64,000 bases of DNA from Hymenopellis radicata (GCA_015501595.1 JADNRX010000015.1:310001-374000); one strand, 5' to 3'. Positions 46,360-58,412 are shown, counted from the stretch's first letter. Numbers and translations: made by a program. The notes: generated from the letters alone by a model not told the origin.

Positions 46360-46845
46360 CTACTTCCGGATCGGTGCACCATTCTGTACCCGACTCGATC
46401 TACTCTCTCTTCCAGCCTCTTTCCCCTGGTCTTCTTCTCCTTTGGGACTTTCCCCGCCTGGGCTACCTAGCCCATGTGCCCCCCCAAAACAAGGAGACGC
46501 CCTCGTCGACATCCACGCAATGTCAACCATGCTCACCTCCTCCTCATCTCCCAACTCATCCTCCTCCTCTTCGCTAGTATCATCATCTTCCTCCACATCG
46601 CCAATAACATCACCCAAGTCCTCCGTCTCCGCTACGCCTTCCTCATGCTCTGCTAACTTAGTGCCGGGACGGGGAATGAAACGTCTTAGCCGCCGGGAAC
46701 TAAACGTGCCCTCTGCTTCACGACCATCTTTGTACCGTATCGGGGAACCATCGAGATTTACCAGATAGTAAGAGTTTCGAATTCGACTCTCCACGCGGTA
46801 GGGCGCTGACCATCTGACTAATAGCTTTTTTTCTGTCTTCATCAC
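46360..46845 (-). mobile_element. Ty3/gypsy polyprotein, C-terminal integrase fragment
   Basis: The minus strand reads KKLLVRWSAPYRVESRIRNS, then YYLVNLDGSPIR and FSSRRLRRFIPRPGTKLAE, matching the GPY/F module and tail of gypsy integrases. An acidic tail follows (GDVEEDDDTSEEEEDELGDE). Protease, reverse transcriptase and RNase H are not present upstream, where tRNA-like DNA lies instead, so only the 3' end of the element remains. Confidence 0.75.
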
Positions 46846-46936
46846 ACACCCTTTAATTCCCTTGTTTGCCTAACCTATAGTCCGAGGACAACACTCTGTT
46901 TGCCTAATAGTCAGCCCAACGACTACTAGTCGCCCT

Positions 46937-46972
46937 ACACATATTTGGCAAATATGTTCTTCTTTGGCAAAT
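46937..46972. repeat. ATTTGGCAAAT repeat, left flank of the accessory segment
   Basis: ACACATATTTGGCAAAT at 46937-46953 is repeated exactly at 63861-63877, and a second TTTGGCAAAT lies at 46963. See the finding on bracketing repeats. Confidence 0.6.
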
Positions 46973-47040
46973 AAAAATTCAAATACTTAGGACTCAAGCA
47001 CAACGGAACACTGTAAAAGAGATACTCAAGAGTGTTCGTA

Positions 47041-47118
47041 GAAGCATAGCAGGATTCGAACCTGCAGCATTCAGCATGCTTTACTTCAGAGCATTATGCC
47101 GCTGAACCACAGATGCTT
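47041..47118 (-). pseudogene. tRNA-like sequence 1 (degenerate)
   Basis: The minus strand keeps a 6/7 acceptor stem (AAGCATC with TATGCTT) and a perfect T-arm (GCAGG TTCGAAT CCTGC). The D-arm is TGGTTCAGCGG-like. The anticodon arm does not fold properly, so no isotype can be given. Confidence 0.55.
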
Positions 47119-47194
47119 GGCTGACCTCAACCCAGCAGCGTCATAGTACCTCGTTACCACGAGGTAGTGGCAAAAGTTGTCCCACACTAGCCAT

Positions 47195-47271
47195 AAAGCA
47201 CACCCGTAGTCGAACCCGCGACCTCAGGTTAACTTGGTAGCGCACACTCGACCACTGAACCACAGGTGCTT
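47195..47271 (-). pseudogene. tRNA-like sequence 2 (degenerate)
   Basis: It is related to the previous one and in the same orientation: it starts AAGCACCTGTGGTTCAGTGG and ends TGTGCTT. Its acceptor stem has the same mismatch at the seventh pair. The T-arm has a mismatch and the anticodon arm is unclear. It resembles Pol III-type tRNA relics or SINE heads. Confidence 0.5.
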
Positions 47272-47424
47272 GTACATTGATGTGCCGGCACCTTGACTAT
47301 ACCTTCATCGTCACATTCACCTCAACTTCTGATACTCAGATATTCTTGTACTACTCTCCCGCAGTCTCAAAGAAACAAATTTAAAAAAAACATATATAAT
47401 TCAATAAATGTTTGCCCAATATTT

Positions 47425-50400
47425 CTACTCTGTATCTGCATCCGCGTCATCTTCATCTTCACTGTCACCCTGCTCTTCCGCCTCATTCGTTTCATTCCAG
47501 TCCTCCGCTTCGTCGACTTCAATCCCGCCAGCTTCCCATATCGCTCTGAAAGCGCCTACCAATGTGCGCTGTGTGGCGGCCTGCTGAGCTGCATATGCAC
47601 GTATACCCTCCTTAATATCCGCACCAAGTTCCGTGTTCTCGCTCTCCCGGCGCGCATCCCACCAAATCGCTCTCTCCTCCAACGTCACTGGTATGCGTCG
47701 CATCTCTTCCTCTAGTACGTTCACCTCTTCGGTCCAGCGATTCGATCTGGCCCTGCTCTTCAACCATTCCATGTGGCAGCCTGACTCAGTTAATCAATTA
47801 GTGTACCTGAAGAATTACAATCTTACCTTCGACCACATCAATACCGTGGCCCGTCTCATTCGCCCAAATCCACGACAACTCCGCCGCACCTTCACCCAAC
47901 GGCATTAGCACATCAATATCAAAGCCACCCCCCGTCATGTTATTTACATCGGCCTGTCGCAGAGGTCGAAGCTCGACGGACCAAGCACCACCCGGATCCA
48001 AGCGCTCGAGGGCCGGCGACAATGCCTATACTTGTCCGCGTTAAAATCCCGTCGAGCCTCAATGGTTTTGATAGAGCTTTGCGACCGTGTCAGGACAGCT
48101 TGGCCATCTGTCTCGTCGCGTCGAAAGGCTGCGTAGGTCCGCAGCCCACGCTCACAGTCCCGCATAGCATGGAGCGCATCGTTGCATTGCGTTATACGGA
48201 GTTCCTTCTCCTTCGCCGGGAAACCTGGTGAACAAACCGTCTGTCGTACGTTCGCGTCAAAATCCGAAGGCATCCACAACTTCTGGTCCTCGACATCAAT
48301 TGGCACCCTACGGGCAACCGTTTCGGCCGCCAACCGAGCAGCCACCCCAGGCATATAAACGAGCTGACTGCTTCGGAACAATCGGATTTGCCTGGACAGT
48401 GCTTCGCGCTTCCTTTGTATATCGCTGGCTTGACCTTGGGTGAGTGTCCCTTCGCCGTCTGTTAGAAGTCGCAATTTTTGCCTAGGATGACCGTCACTTG
48501 CACAGTTTCAACAACGCGTTAAGAAGGATGTGACGTACTGCTGCTGCTCGATCGAGAAACCCAATGCCAGACATCCAGTCGGCAAAGTATCGTGCAACCG
48601 CGGTGCACCCTGTTCAATGGCCAGACGCTCTGCCTCTCGCATTCGATAGCGTGCCTGGCCCTCCGTCTCATCTATGAGATAGTTAGCAGTCGAAAGATAG
48701 CGCGAAGTGTTACCTACGTTTTACGACCTGCGCATATGGATTCTCAATCTCTGCGTGATGCCTCTCGCGCTCCCACGCCTCAATTCCTTCCGTCCAACGA
48801 GAAACAGTGTCGGCGGGTAGATGATTGGTGAAATCCTCATGCAAGCCGACTTGCTTTAGACTCTGCTTGCGAGCTTTTACCAGCCGCTTCAAGGTGATCA
48901 TTCCTGTACTCCGCAATCAGCTACGCAATTCCCTCAAGTAGAGGATACGGCACTTGCCCAAATTGATTAGTTTGCACCAGTTATGAAATTGAAACTGGTC
49001 ATCCAGCGTATCCGCTCGCGATCCAGGTCCCATTTCCTTGATGCTAGCGGCGCACATTCGGACGAATGCCCAAACTCGCTCGATGGCTTCCCCATCAGTT
49101 CGTCCCATTCCAGGCTGAATTCCCATGGCGTACTCGACTTGACATTCAATTTGATGACAGGGAGCATGCGCTTTCGGAATCGCGGGCATCGTCTCCATGG
49201 TTTGCGGTAGCTGTAGTTCCTCGGGCAGAGTCTCCATGCGCGTCAGGAAATTCTTGATCCATTGACACGCTATGTCATACGAAAAGCAGACCTCTTTTAG
49301 CTCGTGGTCGTCACGCAGGGCTGTGCACGCCACGAAATCACTATTGCAAAACCTGATAGGCGTTCTTCAACGTTACGTAGATGTATAACGCAAAAAATCA
49401 TACCGTTCGCCCTTCTGCAAATTTCCCACGGACTGTGGAGACACCATTTCATGGCGCGAACACATGGCGGCGACCACGCCAGTGCAGCGTAGCCCCGTGT
49501 TATTCTTCGAATCGGCGTGGGCAATGGCCCTGAACCCGCTGCAAGTATTCATCTAGATGACACCCTCAACCCAAGCCTAGAGTCGCTGACAGCCATTGAC
49601 TTACATCTTTCTGGCTCGCATTCTTCAATACGTGCAACCCGTAATCGCCTGCATCATCCAACATGAAGCCCGCGCCCGGATGTAGTGAAGGATCCGTTGC
49701 TTGATTGGATCGATGTAAATTGGTGAGGCGGAAACAGGCATCCAAAGAAATCGTCTTGCGGTAGATATACCTTAGGCCCATCAGTTAATCACTTCTCGTT
49801 CCATCAATGAATGTATAACTCACTGATTAACACGCTCTTTCCAGTCTGGCGGCAGATTCACGGACGGAATAGGACAAGCTGGACATCTCAGGACGAGCTC
49901 CCCTGGCTCGAAATGACTGGCACCGTCCCTTTCACTGCCTTTGCCGCCACGCATCATGAACAGAAGATGTCGATACTGACGAATCATGCGTAGGAACGGT
50001 TGATATCGCTTCTATAACCTCATTAGCATCAAGTAAAACGCGTAAAACTTGGCTACCTTGGGGACTTTGATTCCCAATGCATCGGTTAGATAAATCATCG
50101 ACTTATAGAAGGCATACACCGACAGTTTCCCATTCAAGGTCAGAGCGTGGAATAGATCAAGAGCGTCCAGAGTTGCGCATGTAGCCGGCAGACGTACAGT
50201 CGCCGGATACCAACCAAACCGTAGCAATTGCTGCCGTCGCGGTACAGACTGTAAACAGTTGCAATACCGAACCGACACGTCGTGAATGCCATTCGAATGG
50301 ATGATGACTAGGCGCTCAGTCGTTCGCGGCATAAAACATTTCGAACCGTCCTCGTGGCCTAAATACACTCGCAGGCCCAGCCGCTGCAAGGGTATACGAA

Positions 50401-51143
50401 CAAATTTCTCGCCATCCCATTTCTTCCACGGCAAATTTCAAAAATACATCCAGCAAAAGGGCGAGAAGCGTACCTGTATAATATGAAGGGGTTTCGTAGC
50501 ATGTTCCGAAAGACAGCACGCCTTGCAAATGAGGCGGCTGGGAGCACATTTCCGACAGCGATACAGATCACTCTCGGGCTGCTTGCAGCCCGCACAAGCA
50601 TCCGGAGGACAATTCCCCCGCCCCTTCAGCCTCAGCAGTTCGTACAGAAACTCCTGGGCGAAGTTATACGTTCCTCCGCGCCCTGCCCAAACATCCATGG
50701 CACGTCGCTAACGATATCATTGGTGCCAGTCAACAAAGAGGACTGAATCATACTCACTCGCCCAGGACGTCTCGTTGTCGGGAAAGCGTGTTTCGGCTTC
50801 TCTGGCTCCTTGGCAATCTCAGCGTCGCTGTCGCTGTCCACCCAATCAAGCACGACATCTGGCGCCGGTTCTTCTCCATCGCTCGATTCCTCTATGACCG
50901 TCCAAGTCTCCCTGTACTTCGTGTTCACCTGGCTGCTAAAACTAGGCCAGCCTCCATGACCAGGTCACCCCATTCGTTCCGCTCATACTGAAGCGTCTCA
51001 ATGGGCGCCGGATCGTCGTCGCTAGGTGTTCCGGGCGCTCTCGAGTAGCGAGGCCTTCGGCGTCCATGTTGTCCATAGGGCTTTGCTGGTTGAATATTCC
51101 TACGGCGGCGCAAACCATTTTGAAAAGATTTGGGGTTGAACAT
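47425..51143 (-). CDS. KDZ transposase with CxC2 cysteine cluster
   Basis: This is a transposase of the Kyakuja-Dileera-Zisupton class. The N-terminus is MFNPKSFQNGLRRRRNIQ, with an acidic linker. The CxC2 cluster is CAGCKQPESDLYRCRKC, then CKACCLSEHATKPLH. The next exons give LGLRVYLGHEDG, HSNGIHDVSVRYCNC, LLRFGWYPATVRLPATCATL and FEPGELVLRCPACPIPSVNL. They are followed by CSGFRAIAHADSKNNTGLRC, VGNLQKGER and the core SYDIACQW, PKAHAPCHQIECQVEYAMG and GMGRTDGEAIERVWA (conserved D, H and D-G-E). The C-terminal helical part ends in VLEEEMRRIPVTLEERAIWW and an acidic tail. About ten introns with good borders keep the frame open. One joint near 50925-50945 is unresolved. Otherwise I see no stop, so it may still be active. 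Confidence 0.85.
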
Positions 51144-51295
51144 TGACCGGTCTCCAAAAGCGACAACCGGTGTACAAAAGCTCCAAACCGATGACCGAGG
51201 GGAGATGCGGATATTACGTTGTGGCGTCGAGGAAGCGTATAAAAGGACGGTGATGGGTAGACGTCCACTTCCAGTCTTTAACGGCGACCACCACC
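51144..51295. promoter_or_regulatory. Short divergent promoter of the KDZ gene and its head-to-head neighbour
   Basis: About 150 bp separate the two start codons. The arrangement suggests shared control. No motif is assigned. Confidence 0.4.
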
Positions 51296-52013
51296 ATGTC
51301 CTTGATGTCGACACCCCGCACCTGGATGAAGCACCTAACGCCTGCTGAACGTGACGCAGAACTAGCCTATCGGCGGTCTGTCCTGAGGCTTCCGTGAGTC
51401 TTCATTCTTTGCCGTTAGACTGGCGTTCTAACTTACCTCCAGTCTCGATACACCGCGTCAAGATCACCCATACCCGGAATTCTTTACCACTGGTGTTTAC
51501 ATGATATGGCACCAGTTTACCATGGCGGAGGAGGAGTACATCAACGCCTCGTTTCCCGACTTTGAGTTCTATGTTCGGAAGGCGCGCGCGGGCAAATGGC
51601 TGACTCTGTTCCTTCGGACCTTCCTCGCTCGCTTCCCAGAGCCTGACGGGACATCCGCGGTCAAAGGACTGGAGCGTAGGAAGGTTAGTTCATCACACAA
51701 ATTGTTGTGATCCTCAATCTTACCTGACACTGTACAGACCATCGTCAAGATCTTTATTAACGCGTTAGCCGCGTCGTGGTCCACCGAGGAAGGCCGACCG
51801 CAGTTGAAGGATGGGCGCCTAGATGTTATGACAGTGCGCCTCGACATCCTTCATGAGTATGTCGATGATTTCGAGTTCTTTTTTCCCGTCATGAAGGAGA
51901 GTGGGCAGGCGAGAGACGTGATTAAAGACGCCGTAGTTGCTCCGGGGGCGGCCAAAGTAAAGTGTCAGGCCAAGAGCATGATGGAGGACTCTGTGCCGGC
52001 GGGTGTAGTGTAA
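51296..52013 (+). CDS. Unknown protein head-to-head with the KDZ transposase
   Basis: Three exons with good GT..AG borders give about 205 residues: MSLMSTPRTWMKHLTPAERD, then RLPLDTPRQDHPYPEFFTTG, YEY-type aromatic helix TMAEEEYINASFPDFEFYVR, and after the second intron TIVKIFINALAASWSTEEGR and LDILHEYVDDFEFFFPVMKE. It looks globular and mostly helical, with no catalytic motif I recognise. Its position beside the transposase suggests cargo or an accessory factor of the element. Confidence 0.6.
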
Positions 52014-52514
52014 TCTGACATGCATACGGTGTAGGCAGATGGGGGTAGGACGAAAGTGCTTGTGGCTGTGCCAAGGGTCTGACATGTGCGACATCTTACA
52101 TCCGAATCCATCGACATTGTGTACAGCGGAACCTCTTGCCCCACGGGTTCGTATCTTAGACGTTTCGAACAATAACAATTCGCAAGAAGATTCTCATATA
52201 ACGCCGTACAGTTGAACAAAACAGTAACCGAAGCACTAATGGTAAGCCGGACTCGTAAACGTAGCAATAAGGTCGTAAACAATAACTAAGTGGTCGTCAC
52301 GTCGTAAGTAACAAGGGCTGCAGTCCAGGGAATATCGTCAGTATATAGAAAATTGCAGAGGAAAATGCGAAGTCCGTGTGCAGAAAATAAATAAGGTCAC
52401 GACGACCTATGCAATAAGAAAGACAAAGAAACACCACGCAAACCAGAAACACCACGCAAACCACATTCATCGCACACAAACTCATATCATCGATGGACTC
52501 CCCAGCTCCCCGAT

Positions 52515-54965
52515 TCATCCTAGCGCCTCGAAGACGACGTCGACACACTTGTTCAGAATGTCAGCCTCCGCGCTCGCGTCAATCGTCTCCAGGGCCCGTA
52601 CAACCGCTCTGTCCATTAGGGCATCAACACTAATATCCCGAGCAAGATCTTGATAAAAAGAAGCGGCAATTACCTTGTCGGCGTCAACGTCGGGCTCATC
52701 GTCGTCGTAGCTCTCGCGCATTTCCACATCCCCTGGCATGTCCCATACGGGGCTCGCGCGCTCCTGACCAGCCAGGACTGGCGTATCCTCCTCATAGAAA
52801 ATGACCGGACCAGATCCAGCTCGAGCACGGCGCTTCCCTTTGCTGCTGTCGGCGTCGCGAGAGCTATCTCCGGGATAAACATCGAACTCAAGCTTCCGGC
52901 CACGAGTTTTCCAATCAACACGACAGGCGGTATCGTATTGCAGGATCGTGGAGGCATCGAAACTGCCAAAGTCGAGGTCGTTGATGGTCTGAGACGAGGT
53001 CGGCGAACTTGTGGGTGTTTCCGAGCCTTTCCTGGCTACGATGCTCGATGGCGTGCCGGTCGGACTATTCCTAGGTGTAGGGTCGGTAGACGCCGCTATA
53101 GGAAACATAGCAGGCGGCGAGTCCGATGCAACCGAAACCTGCACTGGTGGCATGCCGGGGCCTACCAAGGATGGTGGTGGTGCTGAGAGGCTGCCGGAAG
53201 ACGGGGGAGGTACCCAGTATGATCCCTCATGGCGAGGAGGAGAAGGAATGTGGGGGGAATCCTGGAGGGGCGGGCCAAGTCCAAGCGTCCTCCGTATTTC
53301 CTCATCAAAGGAGGCATCCTCCACGTCCATCGCCCGACGCTCATCTTCCCATTGTGTAAGCATGGGAGATTCCCTCCATCGAAGGACGTCCCGATATTGA
53401 GCGATGATGTCGGCGAGGCTCGAACGAAAGTGGTTGACGGCGTCCTGTAGTTCGTCCAAGGCAGCATGCTCCCCCGCTGTGGAGTTTTGGTTGGCAGCTA
53501 GCTCATGCGAGAGGAAGCTGAGAGTGGCAGTGACAGCGGCGTTAGGCAGCGCACGCTTCAAAGAAGCGATAAGAACGCTGCGGTCGAATTCGCTGGCGGT
53601 AGGACCGGAGCCAGGAATGGGAGTAACGGTAGAACTTGGTCCAGGGACAGCGCTTGGAGTAGGTGGAGGGGCGCGAACACGGACATTCCTGTCCGTGTCC
53701 AACGACGAAGAGGGCATGCGGTTACGGTACAGAGTCCGGCGCATGGCGTCCGACTCCAAGTTCTCCATCGGAAAATATGATGTTCGGCGGGCCTCACGCA
53801 CAGGCTGCGCCCCACGAATAGGGTGTGCTCTACGGCGCCGTTCAAGTTCGCGGTTCAGAGCACGCCGTTCCGCACCAGTTACCCCACTAGAACTGGGTAG
53901 GTCGGCATTGGAGATCCCAGCGGGGTCCGAGAAGCGAGTGATGTACGATGTGGAGGGTCTGTGGGTGGACGGAGAACCAGGCACAGCAACGGGAGCGGGG
54001 ATTGGAAAGTCATTAAGCACAGTAGGAGCCGTAGAAGCAGTATCGTCGCTATCATCCTCAGGCTCAGGCGACAACGGCGCTGTGTAAGCACGAGTCTCGG
54101 AGGCTGGGGGCACAGGTGGCGGGGCATCAGGGTTAAGACGGGGAATGTCGAAAGTCGCCGGGTCCAGAGGGCGAGGCGCCGGTAAACCCCAGCGTAGACG
54201 ACGCTGCACGTGAAAGAAATGCATAACTTCAAGGAAGACCTGGAGCGAAAACAGAACCGTGAGACTAGAGCCAGTGCGAAATAATAAGCGACATACCCGA
54301 TGGCGCCACTGCGTCTGCATTGCGTGGTCGGGATTCATGGGGATGGGCCAGAACCTGTCGATGTCCGCATTGATACGGTTCTCCTCGCGACGAACAACCC
54401 AAAAGTTCTGTGCGAGGGCAGCTCCGTCGTAAAGGTCTCCCCACTGAGCAGAGCAATTGTTCGCCGCTTGAAGTTGCTCGGGGGAAAAAAACTGCGAAAA
54501 CGTTTCAGCGAAAGGTTCCACCTGATGAGAGGTGGTGGACCAACATTATAACCGATCTCAAAACGCTGTGCGGGCTAGTGCAAGACATCAGTGAACGGGG
54601 TGGTGATAAAGCAGGAGGAAACGACCTACAACGTCGACGAGTGGTGCTAGTTTGATGACGCCGTCGAACGGTTGCTGTTCAAGAGTGGACTCCATGAATT
54701 GCGTGTATTCCACGAAGCGCGCGTCCAGCACTAACGCACGATTTTGCCCAACACGGACGCGCAAAGAGGGAACAAGCATGTGTAACGGTCGGGGACAATG
54801 TTGGGTGGGAAAGAAGTGGGAGGAAACAAAGACGAAAATATCGAGGGGGACTTGGGAGAGCTTTTCAAGGCATGGCGGGATCCACGGCGACGTGTGACGA
54901 TGCCCGAGGATGAAATTGTGTGGCGTCTGGATCCAGGGCATTGGACGCCTTCTTGAGATGGTCAT
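52515..54965 (-). CDS. Large unknown protein of the accessory segment
   Basis: An upstream exon (MTISRRRPMPW, then LDIFVFVSSHFFPTQHCPRP, HMLVPSLRVRVGQNRALVLD, DARFVEYTQFMESTLE) joins in frame to a 668-codon frame beginning VEPFAETFSQFFSPEQLQAA, via a 72-nt intron. A 57-nt in-frame intron lies after QWRHR. The N-terminal 170 residues look folded (WPIPMNPDHAMQTQWRHR, VFLEVMHFFHVQRRLRWGLP). The rest is Pro/Ser/Asp-rich and probably disordered, with a helical patch (ALDELQDAVNHFRSSLADII) and a short C-terminal helical end (LETIDASAEADILNKCVDVV). Total length is about 770 residues. No family is recognised. Confidence 0.6.
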
Positions 54966-55172
54966 GCGGCGTGGGCGGGTGTTTCGGATTGGATGCCGCA
55001 GCGGATGTCGCTCATGGTTGGCTAGTCAAAGTCGACGAACACGTCCTCCACCTCAATAGCGAGGGTGGTCGTCTCGTCGTGCCCTGCAAAGTCCACGAAC
55101 ACGTCCACCACCTGGACGACACTTCAATGCACGCAAAGTCATGATAATGCGGGACTCACTTCAGAGCAAAAC

Positions 55173-55639
55173 GCCGTGAAGCAAGCGCGCGGAAGGAAGA
55201 CGACCGTACGTATGAGGCGTTGCGCGCGGAATTATGGGAGGCGGATGATTCGAGGGCGACAGGGAAGGCGTATTGGCGATCCAACCGGGTTTTCAGAGAG
55301 CAATCCAACCGGGTTTTCAGAGAGCAAGCAGGAAATGTGAGGGAAGTCGTCGTCAATCAGGATGGGACGTGGCAGGGCGAGGAAGATAGAATAGCGTGTC
55401 AGGGCCTGAGTCCAGACCTGTCGTTCAATCCGAAGCGTCGGCTATTGCCGAAAGCATGTGCTTCGGCCAATTCCGAGGGAAGGGAAGCGGCGGTTATTCC
55501 CGAAAGCAGAGGACTGTCAGTGTCATGGATACACATACACGTTCCTCGCTTCACCCAACCCCGCCATCATGCAGTGTTTCTGGCTGTTTCTGGATGTCCG
55601 CGCGAGCTGGACTTGGAGACTTCCAAATCCGGTGGGTGA
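55173..55639 (+). CDS. Possible exon with an in-frame 24-bp tandem duplication
   Basis: One plus-strand frame is open and charged: REASARKEDDRTYEALRAEL, then WEADDSRATGKAYWRSN, with the octapeptide SNRVFREQ encoded twice by two exact 24-bp copies (55279-55326). It continues into VREVVVNQDGTWQGEEDR. Upstream joining is unclear, so the gene model is weak. It may belong to the gene starting at 55676 or to a separate one. Confidence 0.35.
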
Positions 55640-55675
55640 GTCCCGTTTCCTCTCTGACTCGCATACCGACGATTG

Positions 55676-56496
55676 ATGTCCCTTCGTCCAGAGCACGATC
55701 ATATTGTCCCTCTATACGATGGCCCCGTGCCTTGCTATGGCGCGACATTAGATGCACCCGATTTCGCCACCGTTATCCTCGCCAAGTTCGCACGTACCGA
55801 CCGCGACTGCATCAGCCCCGCTCACCGCGCCCAAAAAGCCGTCTTTATGGAGATGGATGAACTTCCACCGGTTCTGTACGACAGGCAGTTGTTCTGCTAT
55901 ACACGTTTCTGCTTCTCGCAGGATGAACTGGACCGGTTGTCGACCTTTCGCCCTTGGTACTTAGCCGCGGAATTGGAGGGCCGTTTATGGCGTTTCGGTC
56001 ATGCTTTAAGCATGAATGGAACGAGAACATCGCTTCCATTAGCGAGAATGAGGCAGAGGTGAGTCGAACTTATCCTTCTCATTAGCGTCTACTCAACATT
56101 ACCAGGCGCTTTTATTCCGGCTCAAGTTCAACCTTTTCGCAACGGCGCAGCGCACGGAGTCGTCCCCCCCATGGTTGTTTCTTCCTCCTGATAGTGCGGA
56201 TCTCTGCGCTGATAGAGATGGGGAGTGGGAGCGGCTTGCGGGATACAATGATTTCAGGCGCGTCTGGGCCATGCGACGCGAAGTCTCTGACGCACATGCC
56301 CTGTAAGTACCAACGTTCTTCGTTGGACACCTCTAACATGTCAGTTTCCAGACTGCCAGAGGTGGGACAGTGGATCGCTGCCGTGGATCGTCGCCATGAT
56401 AGAGTGGAGAAGTATAAACAAGACGCGTATTGGCTGGGGAAGTTTATCTGCTGGTTGAAAGGGCCTGACTCTGAAAACGACGCGTCGCAACATTAG
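55676..56496 (+). CDS. Unknown protein of the accessory segment
   Basis: At least three exons are seen: MSLRPEHDHIVPLYDGPVPC, FVAT-like FATVILAKFARTDRDCISPA, LPPVLYDRQLFCYTRFCFSQ; then ALLFRLKFNLFATAQRTESS, PPWLFLPPDSADLCADRDGE; then LLPEVGQWIAAVDRRHDRVE, KYKQDAYWLGKFICWLKGPD with a TAG stop. The join between exons 1 and 2 is one base out of phase in my model, so either an intron is missed near 55960-56040 or there is a lesion. Function is unknown. Confidence 0.5.
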
Positions 56497-57546
56497 AAAT
56501 CGAATATTGTATATGTAGTCTATGCAATGAATGTGCTCTACGTCAATCTAAAGGCGGGCAATAGGGTAGAACTTGAATGTACGCCTGGGTGTGACCAAGT
56601 CTCGGGTCACACTCCCGACGTCACCCTCCCGCCAATGTTGATGCTCTACCAGGCGGGTAGTAGTTTTATTGTCACCCGCGATACCTCGTACTGCGAGCTA
56701 AGAGCGGGTCTTTGGTCAGGGGCCAATATGAGAACCATAGGAGTTTTTGTCTGATAACATTAAGCAATGCTCCAAAGGATCTCATTAGCGCTTAATGACT
56801 ACAACAAGTTCACAACCTTTTCAAGAAAATGCGAAGGACAAGGGACTTTTGTAACTTCAAGAGACAGGTTGATACATCGGGTAGGTAGTCTTACAGTACA
56901 ATTTTACGTCGAGGAGATGGTAGATACTTCCAAGAATGAACACAGAGGTAGACTACTCGATAACAAATGCCAATGCGGCGAGCAATTCCTCTACACGTCC
57001 CGGATCGGTCCCCAACCCAAGTGACAGAGCCACGCGTGCAGATATTTCAGGGCCAAGGAGACACGCTACGGCTATTGTTGAGCAACGAAAGCGCGAACAC
57101 CGAACCAGGCGTACCTGTCGTCGCCAAAAGGCTCATATTGACCATGTCATAAACACCAATGGCAGCAAAATCAGCTTCCAAGTCGGAGAGGCCCAAGACT
57201 CCCAACCAGAGGTGAACCTCCTGATCGACTCCTTTGTCGTTCAACACGAGTGGAGCCAAAGCAGGGCCGGTGTCGGTTAGTACTAATGACATGTTAAGAC
57301 GGTTCACGTAATTTGAAACAGTAAGACTAACCGATTCTGTTGTTGGAGTAGTGCAGATTAATGGCCTTTCGTTGCGCACTTATAAATTTGCGTATGTTCT
57401 CCCGCGAATTGGCAAGTCGACTGACAGTGCGCACGTCCACCATGATGTAGAATGTAGGAAAGTCCGAATATGGACAAGAATACCTCGGTCCTGCCTACTT
57501 TGGGTTTCGAGAGTTGCCGTATGTTGGACTTGAACGCTTCACAATA
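56497..57546. other. No convincing gene
   Basis: A 110-codon minus-strand frame (57047-57379) has a moderately protein-like sequence (TDTGPALAPLVLNDKGVDQE), but I find no start, splice partner or family. The rest is short frames. Confidence 0.4.
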
Positions 57547-58246
57547 ATGCCCGGAGGTCGACCCCGAAAAATAGCTCATGGGGGTGGGAGACCGCCTTTG
57601 TACGTCTCTGAAGAGGATCGCCAAACAGCCCGAAGGAAAAGTAAAACAATGTGGTACCATCGTGCCGAGTACGTCCTCTCGTGATAGTCGGCGATGGTCC
57701 TCAGCTGAAAAGGTCGTATAGGGTTCATGAGCGCATTAAAAAGCAGATGCGTGAACGGTACTGGGACAAGAAGGGGCAAGATGACGCAGAGAGGAAAGAA
57801 GGGTCCATTCAGGAGGACGATCATGAACATCACGCGCAACGCGAGTGAGCGATCGCTAACCCGTTCTACTCACAATGGCCCTCTGACAATGCCATAGCCA
57901 GGACGATTCACCGCCGTTAGCGCGAGCCCGAGCTGTCCTCAAAGAATTCTCGGATTATATTGGCCCAAGCCACGACAAATTCGTAGCTCATGCTATGGAA
58001 ATGATTCGACGTGACTACCGACCAGGGGAAAGTTCTCCCATCTTGGACGACATTGAACAGCGAATTGCTGGCTGGGAGCAGATGATTCACGGCATCCTAA
58101 ATGAGCTCTTGAACACCGTTGGGGCCTGGGGCGCAGAGTATTTGGAAGTTCAGGGCATTCAGGAGGTTTTCCAGACGGTTGGAAGGAGAATCAACGACAT
58201 CCACGTAGCACATCTTGAAGCCACTTTGAAATTTCCTGTAGATTAG
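57547..58246 (+). CDS. Small AT-hook/basic DNA-binding-type protein
   Basis: Three exons give about 205 residues. The N-terminus has an AT-hook-like MPGGRPRKIAHGGGRPP, then a basic region YVSEEDRQTARRKSKTMWYH resembling basic regions of agaric GRPRKY-type proteins. After an intron comes YRVHERIKKQMRERYWDKKG and an acidic/His patch. The last exon gives VLKEFSDYIGPSHDKFVAHA, then a helical domain WEQMIHGILNELLNTVGAWG with TAG. The product is likely nuclear and DNA-binding. It may be element-encoded. Confidence 0.65.
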
Positions 58247-58412
58247 AGAGTATGATTCACATTACACTCAGTCAAGCCCCGGGAGCCAATTTTGGAAGAC
58301 AATTGTAACATTTATTTGCACGTAAAGATTGGCACGTAAAGACAGACGATTCACAATACACGTAAGGACAGAAGAGGCAGGACGGCTCCCACACGACAAC
58401 AAGAACAAGGAT

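Noticed and set aside
53404..54087. 227-codon plus-strand frame
   Set aside because: It is the antisense of the long minus-strand frame 52515-54521. Its Arg/Gly/Ser composition is what a GC-rich antisense frame gives, and there are no sensible splice partners.
57047..57379. 110-codon minus-strand frame with a protein-like middle
   Set aside because: No start context, splice partner or family signal was found, and the flanks have stops in the same frame.
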